A stretch of DNA of 64,000 nt, taken from the NCBI GenBank assembly GCA_030447525.1, contig JAUJOR010000002.1:281931-345930 (forward strand), read 5' to 3'. Position numbers and translations under genes: made by a program. Below are positions 16,829 through 25,865 of this stretch, piece after piece. The first letter of the stretch is position 1. Every line of letters starts with the position of its first letter. The notes under the pieces are model-generated. The model was given only the letters and a program-made list of their open reading frames with translations. It did no database searches and had not been told where the DNA came from. This stretch comes from Chloroflexota bacterium (lineage in GTDB: Bacteria; Chloroflexota; UBA11872; UBA12225).

Positions 16829-17875
16829 GTGACTCAAGGGGCCTCGGCGGGAGCGGCGATCTCCCTGCGGCAGACGCTATCCAGCTCCAAGTGGCTGGGG
16901 CAGGTCTGCCCCAGGTGCGGCAATATCATCGCCGAAGGCAGCCAGGTGGTGCTGTGTCCGAAGTGCTACACGCCGCAGCATGCCCAGTGCTGGCGGGATG
17001 CCGGGAACGCCTGCGCCAACGACGGCACCACGGCGCGGATCATCGAGCGTCCCGGCCGGCCGGGCGCTGCGGGGGCCGCGGGGGACACGCCGGCCGCCCC
17101 GGGGACGTCTGATCCGGGTGTGGCTGCCCCGACCTCGCCGGCGCCCCGGGCCCCCACGCCATCAATGGACACGGCCGCCGCCGCCGTCGACCCCGCCGGG
17201 GCGGCACAGGCGACACGTACGGCCACCGCTGGAGGGACCCCCGGCCGTCCCGCACCACCACGCCCTGTGCCTGGCGCCGCCGGCGCGGGTAGGGGGGCCG
17301 CCGGAGGGACGACCCGCCCGGCCGGCGGGCGCCCCCCGGCCGGCCCTCAAGAGCAGGAGGCGCGCGGACTGCGCCCCAAGGCCGACGTGCGCCGGCGCCT
17401 GGAGGGGGCGCTGGGGGACCTTGATCCCCAGTTCGGCGTCTCCGTGGACGAGGTCACCTGTACCGTCCCCCCCGAGCACATCGCCGAAGCCGCTCGCCGG
17501 GCCAAGCTTCACCAGGAGCTGCGCTTTGACTATCTGCGCTGCCTCTCCGGTGTGGACTACCAGGCCGAGGGCATCGAGGTGGTCTACCACCTGTTCAGCA
17601 CCCGCCTGCTGCACAAGTGCGTCCTCAAGGCCCGTATCTCCGGGGAGGGCGAGAGCCTCCCCAGCGTCACCGGCGTCTGGGCCGGGGCCAACTGGCACGA
17701 GCGCGAGACGGCGGAGATGTTCAACATTCGCTTCGACGGTCACCCCCACCTGGAGCCCCTGTTGTTGGAAAAGGACGACCAGGGACGCACCGTACCCGGG
17801 CCCATCCTATTGAAGCGCTTCCGCCTCCGTCCCAAGGAGCCCCCTGGGATCTTCGGCTTCCCGGAGGAAGAGTAG
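16829..17875 (+). CDS. nuoC: NADH-quinone oxidoreductase subunit C fused to an N-terminal RING-like zinc domain
   Basis: Two parts in one 348-residue reading frame. Residues 27-62 form a treble-clef/RING-like zinc module with spaced ligands C27-x2-C30, C43-x2-C46, H51-x2-C54 and C62, plus the CPKC and HAQCW signatures of prokaryotic RING-finger proteins. An eighth ligand is not obvious. A Pro/Ala/Gly-rich linker of about 100 residues follows. Residues from about 180 are a normal NuoC (30 kDa subunit) with FDYLRCLSGVDY and the signature WHERETAEMFNIRF and FDGHPHLEPLLL. NuoC helps form the connecting arm of complex I. GTG 16829 is preceded by GGGG at suitable distance. The zinc head is not part of ordinary NuoC; its role is unknown. 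Confidence 0.92.
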   Translation: MTQGASAGAAISLRQTLSSSKWLGQVCPRCGNIIAEGSQVVLCPKCYTPQHAQCWRDAGNACANDGTTARIIERPGRPGAAGAAGDTPAAPGTSDPGVAAPTSPAPRAPTPSMDTAAAAVDPAGAAQATRTATAGGTPGRPAPPRPVPGAAGAGRGAAGGTTRPAGGRPPAGPQEQEARGLRPKADVRRRLEGALGDLDPQFGVSVDEVTCTVPPEHIAEAARRAKLHQELRFDYLRCLSGVDYQAEGIEVVYHLFSTRLLHKCVLKARISGEGESLPSVTGVWAGANWHERETAEMFNIRFDGHPHLEPLLLEKDDQGRTVPGPILLKRFRLRPKEPPGIFGFPEEE

Positions 17876-17936
17876 TCTCCTTGAAGAGGAGTCTCCTTTA
17901 CCAGACGAGCAGTCTCTTACAGGTCGAGCCGTCTCC
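17874..17936. repeat. Four AGTCTCC-type repeats before nuoD
   Basis: AGTCTCC at 17874 and 17890, AGTCTC at 17911 and CGTCTCC at 17930 give an irregular 16-21-base periodicity across the nuoC-nuoD gap. Role unknown. Confidence 0.5.
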
Positions 17937-17990
17937 CACATAGAGACATCGACAAAGAGATATAGGCACACAGACGAGGGATACACAGCC

Positions 17991-19172
17991 ATGGCCATCG
18001 ACATCAGCGATCCGTCCATCGACACGCTCGCTCCAACCGAGTCTCAGATCGTCGAGGAGCGCAACCTCGAGACGGTGGAGATGACGATCAACATGGGCCC
18101 GCAGCACCCCAGCACCCATGGGGTATTCCGCATGGTGCTGGCCCTGGCGGGGGAGCGGGTGCAGCAGGTAGAGCCATTCATCGGCTACCTCCACCGCGGC
18201 GCCGAAAAGCTCGGCGAAGCGGGCGACGTGGAGGGCTATCGCAAGGCGGTGATCTGGCTCGATCGCACCGATTACCTCTCGGTCTGGCCTAACGAGCACT
18301 GCTACATGCTGTGCCTGGAAAAGCTGGCCGGTCTGCAGGTGCCGGAGCGGGCGGAATACATCCGGGTGATCCTCAGCGAGCTGGGGCGGATCAACTCCCA
18401 CGCCATGTTCTACGGGGCGTTCGGGGCCGACGCCGGGGCGACTACCCCCTTTATGTACGCCTTTGCCCTGCGGGAAGAGCTCTACAGCCTCTTCGAGGCC
18501 GTCGGCGGGCAGCGGATGTTCCCCAACTACTTCCGCCCCGGCGGCCTGCGGGAAGACGTCCCGGCAGACTTCGTCGCCCGTGTCGGTCATGTCGTGGATA
18601 CGGGCTACCGGGCCTGCGACGAGTTCGACCGGCTCCTGAGCGGCAACGAGATCTTCCTCGCCCGCACCCAAGGGATCGGTGTGGTCTCGGCCGAGCGGGC
18701 GATCGATCTGGGCCTCTCCGGCCCCGTCCTGCGGGCCGCCGGGATGCCCCTGGACGTCCGGCGAGTGGAGCCATATTCCCTCTACGACCGCTTCGACTTC
18801 GACGTCCCCGTGGGCACCCGGGGGGACTGTTACGAGCGCTACCTGATCCGGCTGCAGGAGATCCGCCAAAGCCTGGGGATCGTGGAGCAGGCCATCAGGG
18901 ACCTGCCCGCTGGCCCGATCATGGGCAACGCCCCCAAGGCGCTGCGCCCGCCCAAGGGGGATGCCTACCAGCGCATCGAGAACGCCCGCGGTGACTTCGG
19001 GGTGTACATCGTCTCCGATGGGCGTAGCGCCGCTCCATACCGCGTCAAGTACCGGTCTCCGTGTTTCGTGAACTTACAGGGGCTGAATGACATGGTAGTC
19101 GGGGCCTACGTCGCCGACGCCGTCCTGGCCCTCGGGTCGATCGACATCGTCCTGGGGGAGGTCGATCGGTGA
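17991..19172 (+). CDS. nuoD: NADH-quinone oxidoreductase subunit D
   Basis: The 49 kDa-type subunit, descended from a hydrogenase large subunit, which forms the quinone pocket with NuoB. It has 393 residues, with MNMGPQHPSTHGVFR near the start (given here as GPQHPSTHGVFR), the His-rich YLHRGAEKLGE, and the C-terminal SPCFVNLQGLNDMVVG followed by SIDIVLGEVDR. The family length is about 380-400. A weak GAGGGA ribosome site precedes the ATG. Its stop overlaps the nuoH GTG start by four bases (GTGA). Confidence 0.96.
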   Translation: MAIDISDPSIDTLAPTESQIVEERNLETVEMTINMGPQHPSTHGVFRMVLALAGERVQQVEPFIGYLHRGAEKLGEAGDVEGYRKAVIWLDRTDYLSVWPNEHCYMLCLEKLAGLQVPERAEYIRVILSELGRINSHAMFYGAFGADAGATTPFMYAFALREELYSLFEAVGGQRMFPNYFRPGGLREDVPADFVARVGHVVDTGYRACDEFDRLLSGNEIFLARTQGIGVVSAERAIDLGLSGPVLRAAGMPLDVRRVEPYSLYDRFDFDVPVGTRGDCYERYLIRLQEIRQSLGIVEQAIRDLPAGPIMGNAPKALRPPKGDAYQRIENARGDFGVYIVSDGRSAAPYRVKYRSPCFVNLQGLNDMVVGAYVADAVLALGSIDIVLGEVDR

Positions 19173-20380
19173 GCACCGAGACTCCAGCCGCAGCCCTGCT
19201 CGATCCGCCGAGCTGGATGCCGGGTGTCCTCATCGCCCCCATCATTGGGGGCTTCTCCCTGGCTGACTTCCTGGGGCTGTTCGCCCTGCTCAACTTCATC
19301 CTCTTCTTCGTCATGTTCGAGATCTGGCTGGAGCGCAAGGTGGCGGGGCACATTCAGCTCCGCCGCGGGCCGCTACACGTCGGGCCACACGGGGCGCTGC
19401 AAAGCCCGGCAGACGTGCTCAAGCTCTTGACCAAAGAAGACTTGATGCCGGCGATAGCCGACCGGCGCATCTTTCGCATCGCCCCCTACCTGGTCTTCGT
19501 CCCCGTCTTTCTGACCTTCCTGATCATCCCGTGGGGCGGATTGGGGCCGCTGCAGAACATTGTCCTGCGTCCCTTCGACCTGGCTCTGGTGTATCTCGTG
19601 GCCATCCCGGCGCTGCAGGCCATCGGCATCGTCATGGCCGGCTGGTCGTCGGGGAACAAATATGCCCTCCTGGGCTCGGCGCGCTTTGTGGCCCAGCTGA
19701 TTAGCTATGAGCTCCCCATGGTGGTGTCGTTGCTCGGCGTTGCCGTGATGGCCGAGAGCTTGAGCCTGACGCGCGTCGTGGACGTGCAGCGCGAGACGCT
19801 GTGGTTCATCTTCCTGCAGCCGATCGGGTTCGTCATCTTCTTTATCGCTTCTATGGCGGAGATGAGCCGTACCCCGTTCGACATCGCCATCGCCGAGTCG
19901 GAGATCGTCGGCGGCCCGTTCATCGAGTACAGCGGTATGCGCTGGGGGATATTCTTCCTGGCCGAGTTCGCTGCCGTGTTTCTCAACGCCGCCCTGGCCG
20001 TGGCCTTGTTCATGGGGGGCTGGCAGTTCTTGCCCGGGCTCGACCTGCTCCCCGAGCTGGGCGTATTCTGGTTCTTCGGCAAGACGATGACCCTGATCGT
20101 GGTGATCCAATGGGCCCGCTTTACCCTTCCCCGCCTGCGCATCGACCAGCTGATGGATCTGGCCTGGAAGGCGTTGCTCCCGGCCGGGTTCGTCAACCTG
20201 ATCCTGTCGGCCGTCTACCAGATGTACGGCTTCTTGCCCTTTGCCATCGGGCTGGGCTTGACCTTGGTGGGCCTGGCGCTCCTCCTGCTGGCCTACCGTA
20301 ACCAGCGTCGCCCGATACCGGGGGGTATTCAGCTGGTTAGCGTCGCCCGGCCCTCCGCCGAACCGGCGGCCATGGGATAA
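19169..20380 (+). CDS. nuoH: NADH-quinone oxidoreductase subunit H
   Basis: Membrane subunit at the junction of the peripheral arm and the proton pumps. It has 403 residues and about eight helices. Family marks are EIWLERKVAGHIQLRRGP, the charged loop MSRTPFDIAIAESEIVGG (quinone site), and WARFTLPRLRIDQLM. The GTG start at 19169 overlaps the nuoD stop. The gene is followed by a 126-base spacer that contains small tandem repeats. Confidence 0.96.
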   Translation: MSTETPAAALLDPPSWMPGVLIAPIIGGFSLADFLGLFALLNFILFFVMFEIWLERKVAGHIQLRRGPLHVGPHGALQSPADVLKLLTKEDLMPAIADRRIFRIAPYLVFVPVFLTFLIIPWGGLGPLQNIVLRPFDLALVYLVAIPALQAIGIVMAGWSSGNKYALLGSARFVAQLISYELPMVVSLLGVAVMAESLSLTRVVDVQRETLWFIFLQPIGFVIFFIASMAEMSRTPFDIAIAESEIVGGPFIEYSGMRWGIFFLAEFAAVFLNAALAVALFMGGWQFLPGLDLLPELGVFWFFGKTMTLIVVIQWARFTLPRLRIDQLMDLAWKALLPAGFVNLILSAVYQMYGFLPFAIGLGLTLVGLALLLLAYRNQRRPIPGGIQLVSVARPSAEPAAMG

Positions 20381-20462
20381 GAACTCGTGAGAAAGCGCTC
20401 CATCGTTCCATCGGCCGGACGGTGCGGCCGTGTGCCGATTTCATGCGCCGCTGGGGCCTCGC

Positions 20463-20486
20463 CGGGGACAAGAGCGGGGACAAGAG
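20463..20486. repeat. Perfect 12-base tandem repeat before nuoI
   Basis: CGGGGACAAGAG occurs twice in tandem (20463-20474 and 20475-20486), about 20 bases before the nuoI start. Nearby, CTCCATCGT/TCCATCGG is a second small duplication. Confidence 0.6.
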
Positions 20487-20506
20487 ACTGAGAAGGAAAC
20501 AAGGTT

Positions 20507-21001
20507 ATGAAAGGCGTCATCGGCGGATTCGTGCAGACCGTCCGCTCATTCCTGCGCAAGCCGGTGACCCGGCTGTACCCCTACGAGCGGGCCCCGCTGG
20601 AAGCCCGCTTCATGGGGGCACCCGGTCTGCTCTGGGACGACAAAGTAGACGAGATCGTCTGTGTCGCCTGTAACATCTGCGCCCGCTCTTGCCCGGACGA
20701 CTGCATCTATCTGACCGGCGAAAAGTACGACGGTGGGAAGACGACGAAGAAGAACATCGTGCGGGACTACTTTATCGATCTCGGGCGCTGCTCGTACTGT
20801 GGGATCTGCGTCGAGGTGTGCCCCTTCGACGCCAACGAGATGAGCCCGCACTTCGAGCTCAGTACCTACGACCGGCAGCAGCTGATCTATGACAAGAACC
20901 GCCTGGTGGACATCGCTCGCGGGGTGCAGCGGCGTATGGGCAAGCCGGACGCCGGCGACGTTCCCGTCGTCGGCGCGCTCGACCCCTCCGCCTGGCGCTA
21001 A
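20507..21001 (+). CDS. nuoI: NADH-quinone oxidoreductase subunit I
   Basis: Electron-transfer subunit with two [4Fe-4S] clusters, N6a and N6b, held by CVACNICARSCP and CSYCGICVEVCP. At 164 residues it is in the family range. The N-terminal FVQTVRSFLRKPVT and PYERAPLEARFMG are typical. The start ATG 20507 follows AAGGAAACAAGG. Confidence 0.95.
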   Translation: MKGVIGGFVQTVRSFLRKPVTRLYPYERAPLEARFMGAPGLLWDDKVDEIVCVACNICARSCPDDCIYLTGEKYDGGKTTKKNIVRDYFIDLGRCSYCGICVEVCPFDANEMSPHFELSTYDRQQLIYDKNRLVDIARGVQRRMGKPDAGDVPVVGALDPSAWR

Positions 21002-21089
21002 ATGCCCTTGTAGTACGGGACGATCACCAGACTGGATGGACACTCCCGGCCTTGCGGGAGTCCTTTGCCGACCGGGGACTGGAGGAGAG

Positions 21090-21626
21090 ATGGAGCTGGG
21101 GGCCGTGGCCTTTTACGCCGTCGCTGGCGCCAGTCTCGTGGCCGCCCTGGGCGTGGTGATCACACGCCACGTGGTGTACAGCGCGCTGCTCTTGATACTG
21201 TCCCTGTCCTTGACCGGGCTGGTGTATCTCCTCTTGCTGGCGGACTTCCTGGCCCTGGTGCAGATCCTGATCTACGGCGGGACGGTGAGCGTCCTGCTCC
21301 TGTTTGCCCTGATGTTGACCCGCCCGGAGGACGGCGCCGTCTTGAATCACCGCGGCTGGCCCCTGGCCGCCGTGGGGGCGCTCCTATTGCTGGGGGCGCT
21401 GCTCTTTGGCGTCTTGACCACTGATTGGACGGGGGCGACCCCCGGCCCGGCCGCGCCCCCGTCGCGGGTGAGCGTGGAGGAGTTGGGCGAGGCCCTGTAC
21501 TCCACCTGGGCCGTTCCCTTCGAGGTGGCATCGCTCGTCCTGCTGGTGGCGCTCCTCGGCGCCTTGCAGATCGCCAGATCGACCGACGCGCCGGCCGGCG
21601 GGCGCGGGGAAGGAGCCGATCGGTAG
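21090..21626 (+). CDS. nuoJ: NADH-quinone oxidoreductase subunit J
   Basis: Five-helix membrane subunit, about 178 residues. The signature QILIYGGTVSVLLLFALML is visible. A perfect-looking ribosome site, GGAGGAGAG (21081-21089), fixes ATG 21090; longer in-frame extension upstream has no homology. The C-terminal tail is hydrophilic (APAGGRGEGADR). Its stop is directly followed by the nuoK ATG with no gap. Confidence 0.93.
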   Translation: MELGAVAFYAVAGASLVAALGVVITRHVVYSALLLILSLSLTGLVYLLLLADFLALVQILIYGGTVSVLLLFALMLTRPEDGAVLNHRGWPLAAVGALLLLGALLFGVLTTDWTGATPGPAAPPSRVSVEELGEALYSTWAVPFEVASLVLLVALLGALQIARSTDAPAGGRGEGADR

Positions 21627-21935
21627 ATGGTTCCCCTGGAGCACATCCTGGTCTTCAGCGCCATCATGTTTGCGATTGGTGCCTACGGGGTGATGGCCCG
21701 GCGCAACGCCGTGCTCGTGTTCATGGCCGTGGAGCTGATGCTCAACGCCGTGGCCATCAACCTGGTGGCCTTTGCCGCGCGCGTCGATCCGCAGCGCTTC
21801 TCCGGCCTGGTCTTCACCATCTTTGTGATCACCGTGGCGGCGGCGGAGCTGGGCCTGGGCCTGGCCATCGTCCTGCGGGTGTACCGGATGCGCACGTCGG
21901 TCAACGTCGACGAGATCGATGCCTTGCGGTGGTAG
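21627..21935 (+). CDS. nuoK: NADH-quinone oxidoreductase subunit K
   Basis: Three-helix proton-path subunit related to MrpC, 102 residues. Visible marks are MAVELMLNAVAINLVAF with the membrane Glu, and FVITVAAAELGLGLAIVL with the second Glu. It starts on the base after the nuoJ stop. A 170-base spacer follows; it holds a short hairpin (TGCGC/GCGCA around 21974-21989) and a CAGGTA duplication but no gene. Confidence 0.95.
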   Translation: MVPLEHILVFSAIMFAIGAYGVMARRNAVLVFMAVELMLNAVAINLVAFAARVDPQRFSGLVFTIFVITVAAAELGLGLAIVLRVYRMRTSVNVDEIDALRW

Positions 21936-22105
21936 GGATTGTGGTGCTAAAGCAGCGCCGAGGTAAGTCCCGGATGCGCGGCATAGCGCACCCATGTGGC
22001 CCCCACGGTGCTTCAGGTACAGGTAGCCTGGACGGCCCGGCAACGCCGCAGGGCCGGCTGCCGGCCGGCCGGCGTGACCGCGCGCCGCTATGAGGTGAAA
22101 CAGGA

Positions 22106-24274
22106 GTGGACATTGCCTGGCTCGCGCCCGTCCTTCCGGCGGCGGCCTTTTTCTTCAACGTCCTGATCGCCCGTCAGCTGGGGCGCTTCAAGCACGGCGT
22201 GGCCGCCGCGGCCGCCATCGGCTCTATCGTAGGGGCGTTCGCCGTCTTCCTGGTGGTCTTTCTGGACGCCCAGGCCCATCTCGGCGGTCCGGCGCACGCC
22301 GGCGGGATCAAGCTGGCCGCCCCTTCCCTCCAGGAGGAGGCCGAGCTGCCACGGCGGCTCCTCTTCGACCATATCCCCTGGTTCAGCGTCGGGCGCTGGG
22401 ACTTCTACACCACCCTCTCGGTGGACTGGGTGTCGATCATGATGCTCGGCGTGGTCGGCTTTCTGGCGTCCCTGATCCAGATCTACTCCATCGGCTACAT
22501 GCGCGGCGACAACCGCTTCTGGTGGTTCTTCACCGTGATGTCGTTGTTCTGCGCCGCCATGCTGGGCCTGGTGCTGGCCTATGACTTCTTGCTGATGTAC
22601 ATGTGTTGGGAGCTGGTTGGCCTGTGCTCCTTCCTCTTGATTGGTTTCTGGTACCAGGAGCGGGACAACGCCGAGGCGGCCAAGAAGGCCTTTATTACGA
22701 CGCGCCTGGGCGACGTCGGCTTCTTTATCGGCCTGGCCATCCTGTTTCTGCAGACCAATACCTTCCGCATGGACGAGATCTTCGAGGCCATCGACGCCGG
22801 TCGGATCGACCCCACGCTGGTGACGGTGGCCGGCATCCTGGTGTTCATGGGGGCCATCGGCAAGAGCGGGCAGTTCCCACTTCACGTCTGGCTGCCGGAT
22901 GCCATGGCCGGGCCCACGCCGGTATCCGCCCTGGTGCATTCGGCCACCATGGTGGCCGCCGGGGTGTACTTGATCGGGCGGGCCTATCCCTTGTTCGTCG
23001 CGTCTCCCGTGACCATGGCCGTGATCGCCACCATTGGGACGATCACGGCTATCTTCGCCGCCACCATTGCTCTGACTCAGCGGGACATCAAGAAGGTGCT
23101 GGCCTACTCTACGGTCAGCCAGCTGGGCTATATGGTGATGGCCCTGGGCCTGGGGGCCTACACCGCGGGGCTGTTCCATCTCTTTACCCATGCCTTTTTC
23201 AAGGCCCTCCTCTTCCTGGGCGCCGGGTCCGTGATCCACTCTATGGAGCCGGTGCTGCACGGGACGGGAAAGAGCCCTAACGACGTCTTCTGGATGGGGG
23301 GGCTGCGCCGGCGCATGCCGATCACGTTTCTCACCTTTGTGGTCGGCTCGCTCTCCCTGGCCGGTATCTTCCCCCTCTCCGGCTTCTGGAGCAAGGACGA
23401 GATCCTGGTCGGGGCGCTCGACGCCGGGGCCTGGGTGCCCTTCGCCGTGGGTCTGGTGACGGCATTCCTGACTGCCTTCTATATGTTCCGCGCCATCTAC
23501 CTGGCCTTTTTTGGTGCCGAGCGCTGGCGCCTGGCCGTGGCCGGGTCCGGACCCGTCACCGTGGCCCACGCCGCCGGGGGTGGCGTTATCGCCCTGGAGG
23601 GGCCGGACCGAGACACGACGGCGCGTCACGGGGCGGCCACGGCAACGGTGGACACCCAGGACGTCCCGGCACATCTAGAGGCAGGGGATCACGGCGGGCA
23701 GGGGGCAGATCATCACGCCGCGCCCCACGAGAGCCCCTGGGTGATGACGGTGCCCCTGTTGATCATCTCCGTGCCGGCGGCCATCGCCGGATGGCTCAAC
23801 ATCCCGGGCGTCTTTACCGCCTTTGGCGACGCCATCTACTATGGCGAGGTGCACCACGAGGGACTCAACCTCGCTGTGGCCGCCGCCGGCCTCCTGGCCG
23901 GTGTCCTGGGTATCGCCGTGGCGACGATCATGTACTGGAAGCCCCTCCTTTCTCCCGTGGCCGTGGGGGCCAGCTTTCCCCGGCTGTACCGCTTGCTCTA
24001 CAACAAGTACTACTTCGACGAGATGTACCAGTGGGTGATCGACCACGTCGTCCTGGGCATCTCCGGCCTGGCGGCGGTGTTCGACCGCAAGGTCATCAAC
24101 GAGGGGGTCGTCGACCGGCCGGCCATGCTGACCTCGCGCCTCGGTTATTGGCTCCGTTTCTTGCAGACCGGTCGAACCTATAACTACGCCTTTGCGTTTG
24201 TCGTCGGTATCCTGGTAGCCGGGGTCGTGTTGGCCGGCTTTCGGCCAGACTTCCTGCAAGCGAGCCTGTGGTAG
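22106..24274 (+). CDS. nuoL: NADH-quinone oxidoreductase subunit L
   Basis: The distal antiporter-like proton pump with the long lateral helix, 722 residues. Family marks are YMCWELVGLCSFLLIGFWY, LPDAMAGPTPVSALVHSATMV (split here as LPDAMAGPTPVSALVH), and FTHAFFKALLFLGAG. A hydrophilic His/Gly/Ala-rich insertion of about 75 residues (about residues 471-545) interrupts the last third. AGGTGA about eight bases upstream supports the GTG start at 22106. It is otherwise complete. Confidence 0.95.
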   Translation: MDIAWLAPVLPAAAFFFNVLIARQLGRFKHGVAAAAAIGSIVGAFAVFLVVFLDAQAHLGGPAHAGGIKLAAPSLQEEAELPRRLLFDHIPWFSVGRWDFYTTLSVDWVSIMMLGVVGFLASLIQIYSIGYMRGDNRFWWFFTVMSLFCAAMLGLVLAYDFLLMYMCWELVGLCSFLLIGFWYQERDNAEAAKKAFITTRLGDVGFFIGLAILFLQTNTFRMDEIFEAIDAGRIDPTLVTVAGILVFMGAIGKSGQFPLHVWLPDAMAGPTPVSALVHSATMVAAGVYLIGRAYPLFVASPVTMAVIATIGTITAIFAATIALTQRDIKKVLAYSTVSQLGYMVMALGLGAYTAGLFHLFTHAFFKALLFLGAGSVIHSMEPVLHGTGKSPNDVFWMGGLRRRMPITFLTFVVGSLSLAGIFPLSGFWSKDEILVGALDAGAWVPFAVGLVTAFLTAFYMFRAIYLAFFGAERWRLAVAGSGPVTVAHAAGGGVIALEGPDRDTTARHGAATATVDTQDVPAHLEAGDHGGQGADHHAAPHESPWVMTVPLLIISVPAAIAGWLNIPGVFTAFGDAIYYGEVHHEGLNLAVAAAGLLAGVLGIAVATIMYWKPLLSPVAVGASFPRLYRLLYNKYYFDEMYQWVIDHVVLGISGLAAVFDRKVINEGVVDRPAMLTSRLGYWLRFLQTGRTYNYAFAFVVGILVAGVVLAGFRPDFLQASLW

Positions 24275-24342
24275 GACAGCTTGCGGTAGACGGGCTTGAG
24301 GTAGAAGCAGACGGTACCCCTGCCTCGCAGCGCTGCGAGGCA
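24264..24342. repeat. Three 15-base repeats and a perfect 22-base palindrome between nuoL and nuoM
   Basis: GCCTGTGGTAGGACA (24264), GCTTGCGGTAGACGG (24279) and GCTTGAGGTAGAAGC (24294) are exactly 15 bases apart, and the first includes the nuoL stop codon. A 22-base perfect palindrome (24321-24342, arms TGCCTCGCAGC and its complement) follows, nine bases before the nuoM ATG. The palindrome could slow or process the nuo transcript. Confidence 0.6.
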
Positions 24343-24350
24343 GAGGGCTG

Positions 24351-25865
24351 ATGAACTCCCGGGGGGACGCAGGAGTGGGCTATCTTTCTGGAACCGTCCT
24401 GGCGCCGTTCATCTCGGCGTTGATTATCATGGTCATCCCCCGCCGCTGGCCGTGGGCCATTCGTCTCGTCGCCACCGCCGGCAGCGGGCTGACCCTCGTC
24501 CTGTCCCTGCTCATCTTCGTGGGCTACGACTGGCAACGGGCCGGCTTCCAGTTTCAGGAGCTCTACGAGTGGATCCCCGAGCTGGGGATACGCGTCCGCC
24601 TGGGGGTGGACGGGATCTCGGTACCCATGGTGTTGTTGACCGGGCTGGTGATCTTTACGGGATCGATCGTCTCGTTCAAGATCGCCGACCGGCCCAAGGA
24701 GTACTACGCCCTGCTGCTGATACTAGTCGCCGGGGTGTTCGGCGTCTTCGTCTCTCTTGATCTGTTCTTCCTCTTCTTCGCCTACGAGATCGCCGTTCTG
24801 CCGATGTATCTCTTGATTGCCGTGTGGGGCAGCACGCGCAAAGACTACGCGGCGATGAAGCTGACCCTGATGCTCGTCGCCGGAAGCGTCCTGGTTTGGG
24901 TCGGCTTGCTGGCTGTGTACGTGCAGTCCGGGGCCAGCGGCGCCGGGATCAGCTCCTTCGACATCGAGGCCCTTGCCAGCCCCCAGGTTCAACGCCTCTT
25001 CTCCCCTAGCTTCCAGAACATCTTCTTCCCTATCTTCTTTATCGGCTTCGGCGTCCTGGCGGCGATGTGGCCCTTCCATACGTGGTCCCCGGACGGACAC
25101 GTGGCCGCCCCCACGGCGGTGTCCATGCTCCACGCCGGGGTGCTGATGAAGCTCGGCGCCTATGGCTGTATCCGTGTGGCCGTGTTCCTGCTGCCGGAGG
25201 GGGCCCGTTTCTGGGCCCCGGTCTTTCTCGTCTGTGGCACGGTGGCCGCCGTCTACGGGGCCTTTTCCGCCCTGGCCCAGCGGGACTTCAAGTTCGTCAT
25301 CGGGTACTCCTCCGTCAGCCACATGGGCTATGTCATCGTCGGCATCTCCACCTTATCCCTGGTGGGGATGAGCGGGGCGGTGCTGCAGATGTTCGCCCAC
25401 GGGATTATGACCGCCCTGTTCTTCGCCCTCGTCGGGGCCATCTATGACCAGGCCCACACGCGCGAGATCGGCATCTTCGGGGGTCTGGCCAGGACGATGC
25501 CCTGGTTCGTCGGCTTTTTTGCCATCGCCGGGCTGGCTTCTCTCGGCCTGCCGGGGTTGGCCAACTTCCTGGCCGAGCTGTTGATCTTCCTGGGTACGTT
25601 CCAGACCTACCCGATCGCTGGCGTGCTGTGCGTCGTCGCCGTGGCCGTGACGGCGACGTACATCTTGCGCCTGGTGGGGCGCTCGTTCTTCGGACCCTTT
25701 AACGCCCGCTGGGGGGGCCTCCACGACATGTTGCCGAATGAGTGGATCGCCGCCGGTATCCTGGTGGTCACCCTGATCATCGTCGGGCTGTACCCTGCCC
25801 CATTCATGAACATGATCAACGCCTCGTCGCTGCCGATCATCGAGAAGGTGGGAGGGGTGCGGTGA
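24351..25865 (+). CDS. nuoM: NADH-quinone oxidoreductase subunit M
   Basis: Antiporter-like proton pump, 504 residues and about 14 helices. Marks include LGVDGISVPMVLLTG, the membrane Glu in FLFFAYEIAVLPMYLLI, WPFHTWSPDGHVAAPTAVSMLHAG (split here as WPFHTWSPDGHVAAPTAVS), and SSVSHMGYVIVG. ATG 24351 has AGAGGG upstream; GTG 24375 is a possible later start. The stop overlaps the nuoN GTG by four bases. Confidence 0.95.
   Translation: MNSRGDAGVGYLSGTVLAPFISALIIMVIPRRWPWAIRLVATAGSGLTLVLSLLIFVGYDWQRAGFQFQELYEWIPELGIRVRLGVDGISVPMVLLTGLVIFTGSIVSFKIADRPKEYYALLLILVAGVFGVFVSLDLFFLFFAYEIAVLPMYLLIAVWGSTRKDYAAMKLTLMLVAGSVLVWVGLLAVYVQSGASGAGISSFDIEALASPQVQRLFSPSFQNIFFPIFFIGFGVLAAMWPFHTWSPDGHVAAPTAVSMLHAGVLMKLGAYGCIRVAVFLLPEGARFWAPVFLVCGTVAAVYGAFSALAQRDFKFVIGYSSVSHMGYVIVGISTLSLVGMSGAVLQMFAHGIMTALFFALVGAIYDQAHTREIGIFGGLARTMPWFVGFFAIAGLASLGLPGLANFLAELLIFLGTFQTYPIAGVLCVVAVAVTATYILRLVGRSFFGPFNARWGGLHDMLPNEWIAAGILVVTLIIVGLYPAPFMNMINASSLPIIEKVGGVR

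Noticed and set aside
22088..23674. A 528-codon open frame opposite nuoL
   Set aside because: Gly/His/Gln-rich antisense of a membrane gene with no membrane pattern of its own.
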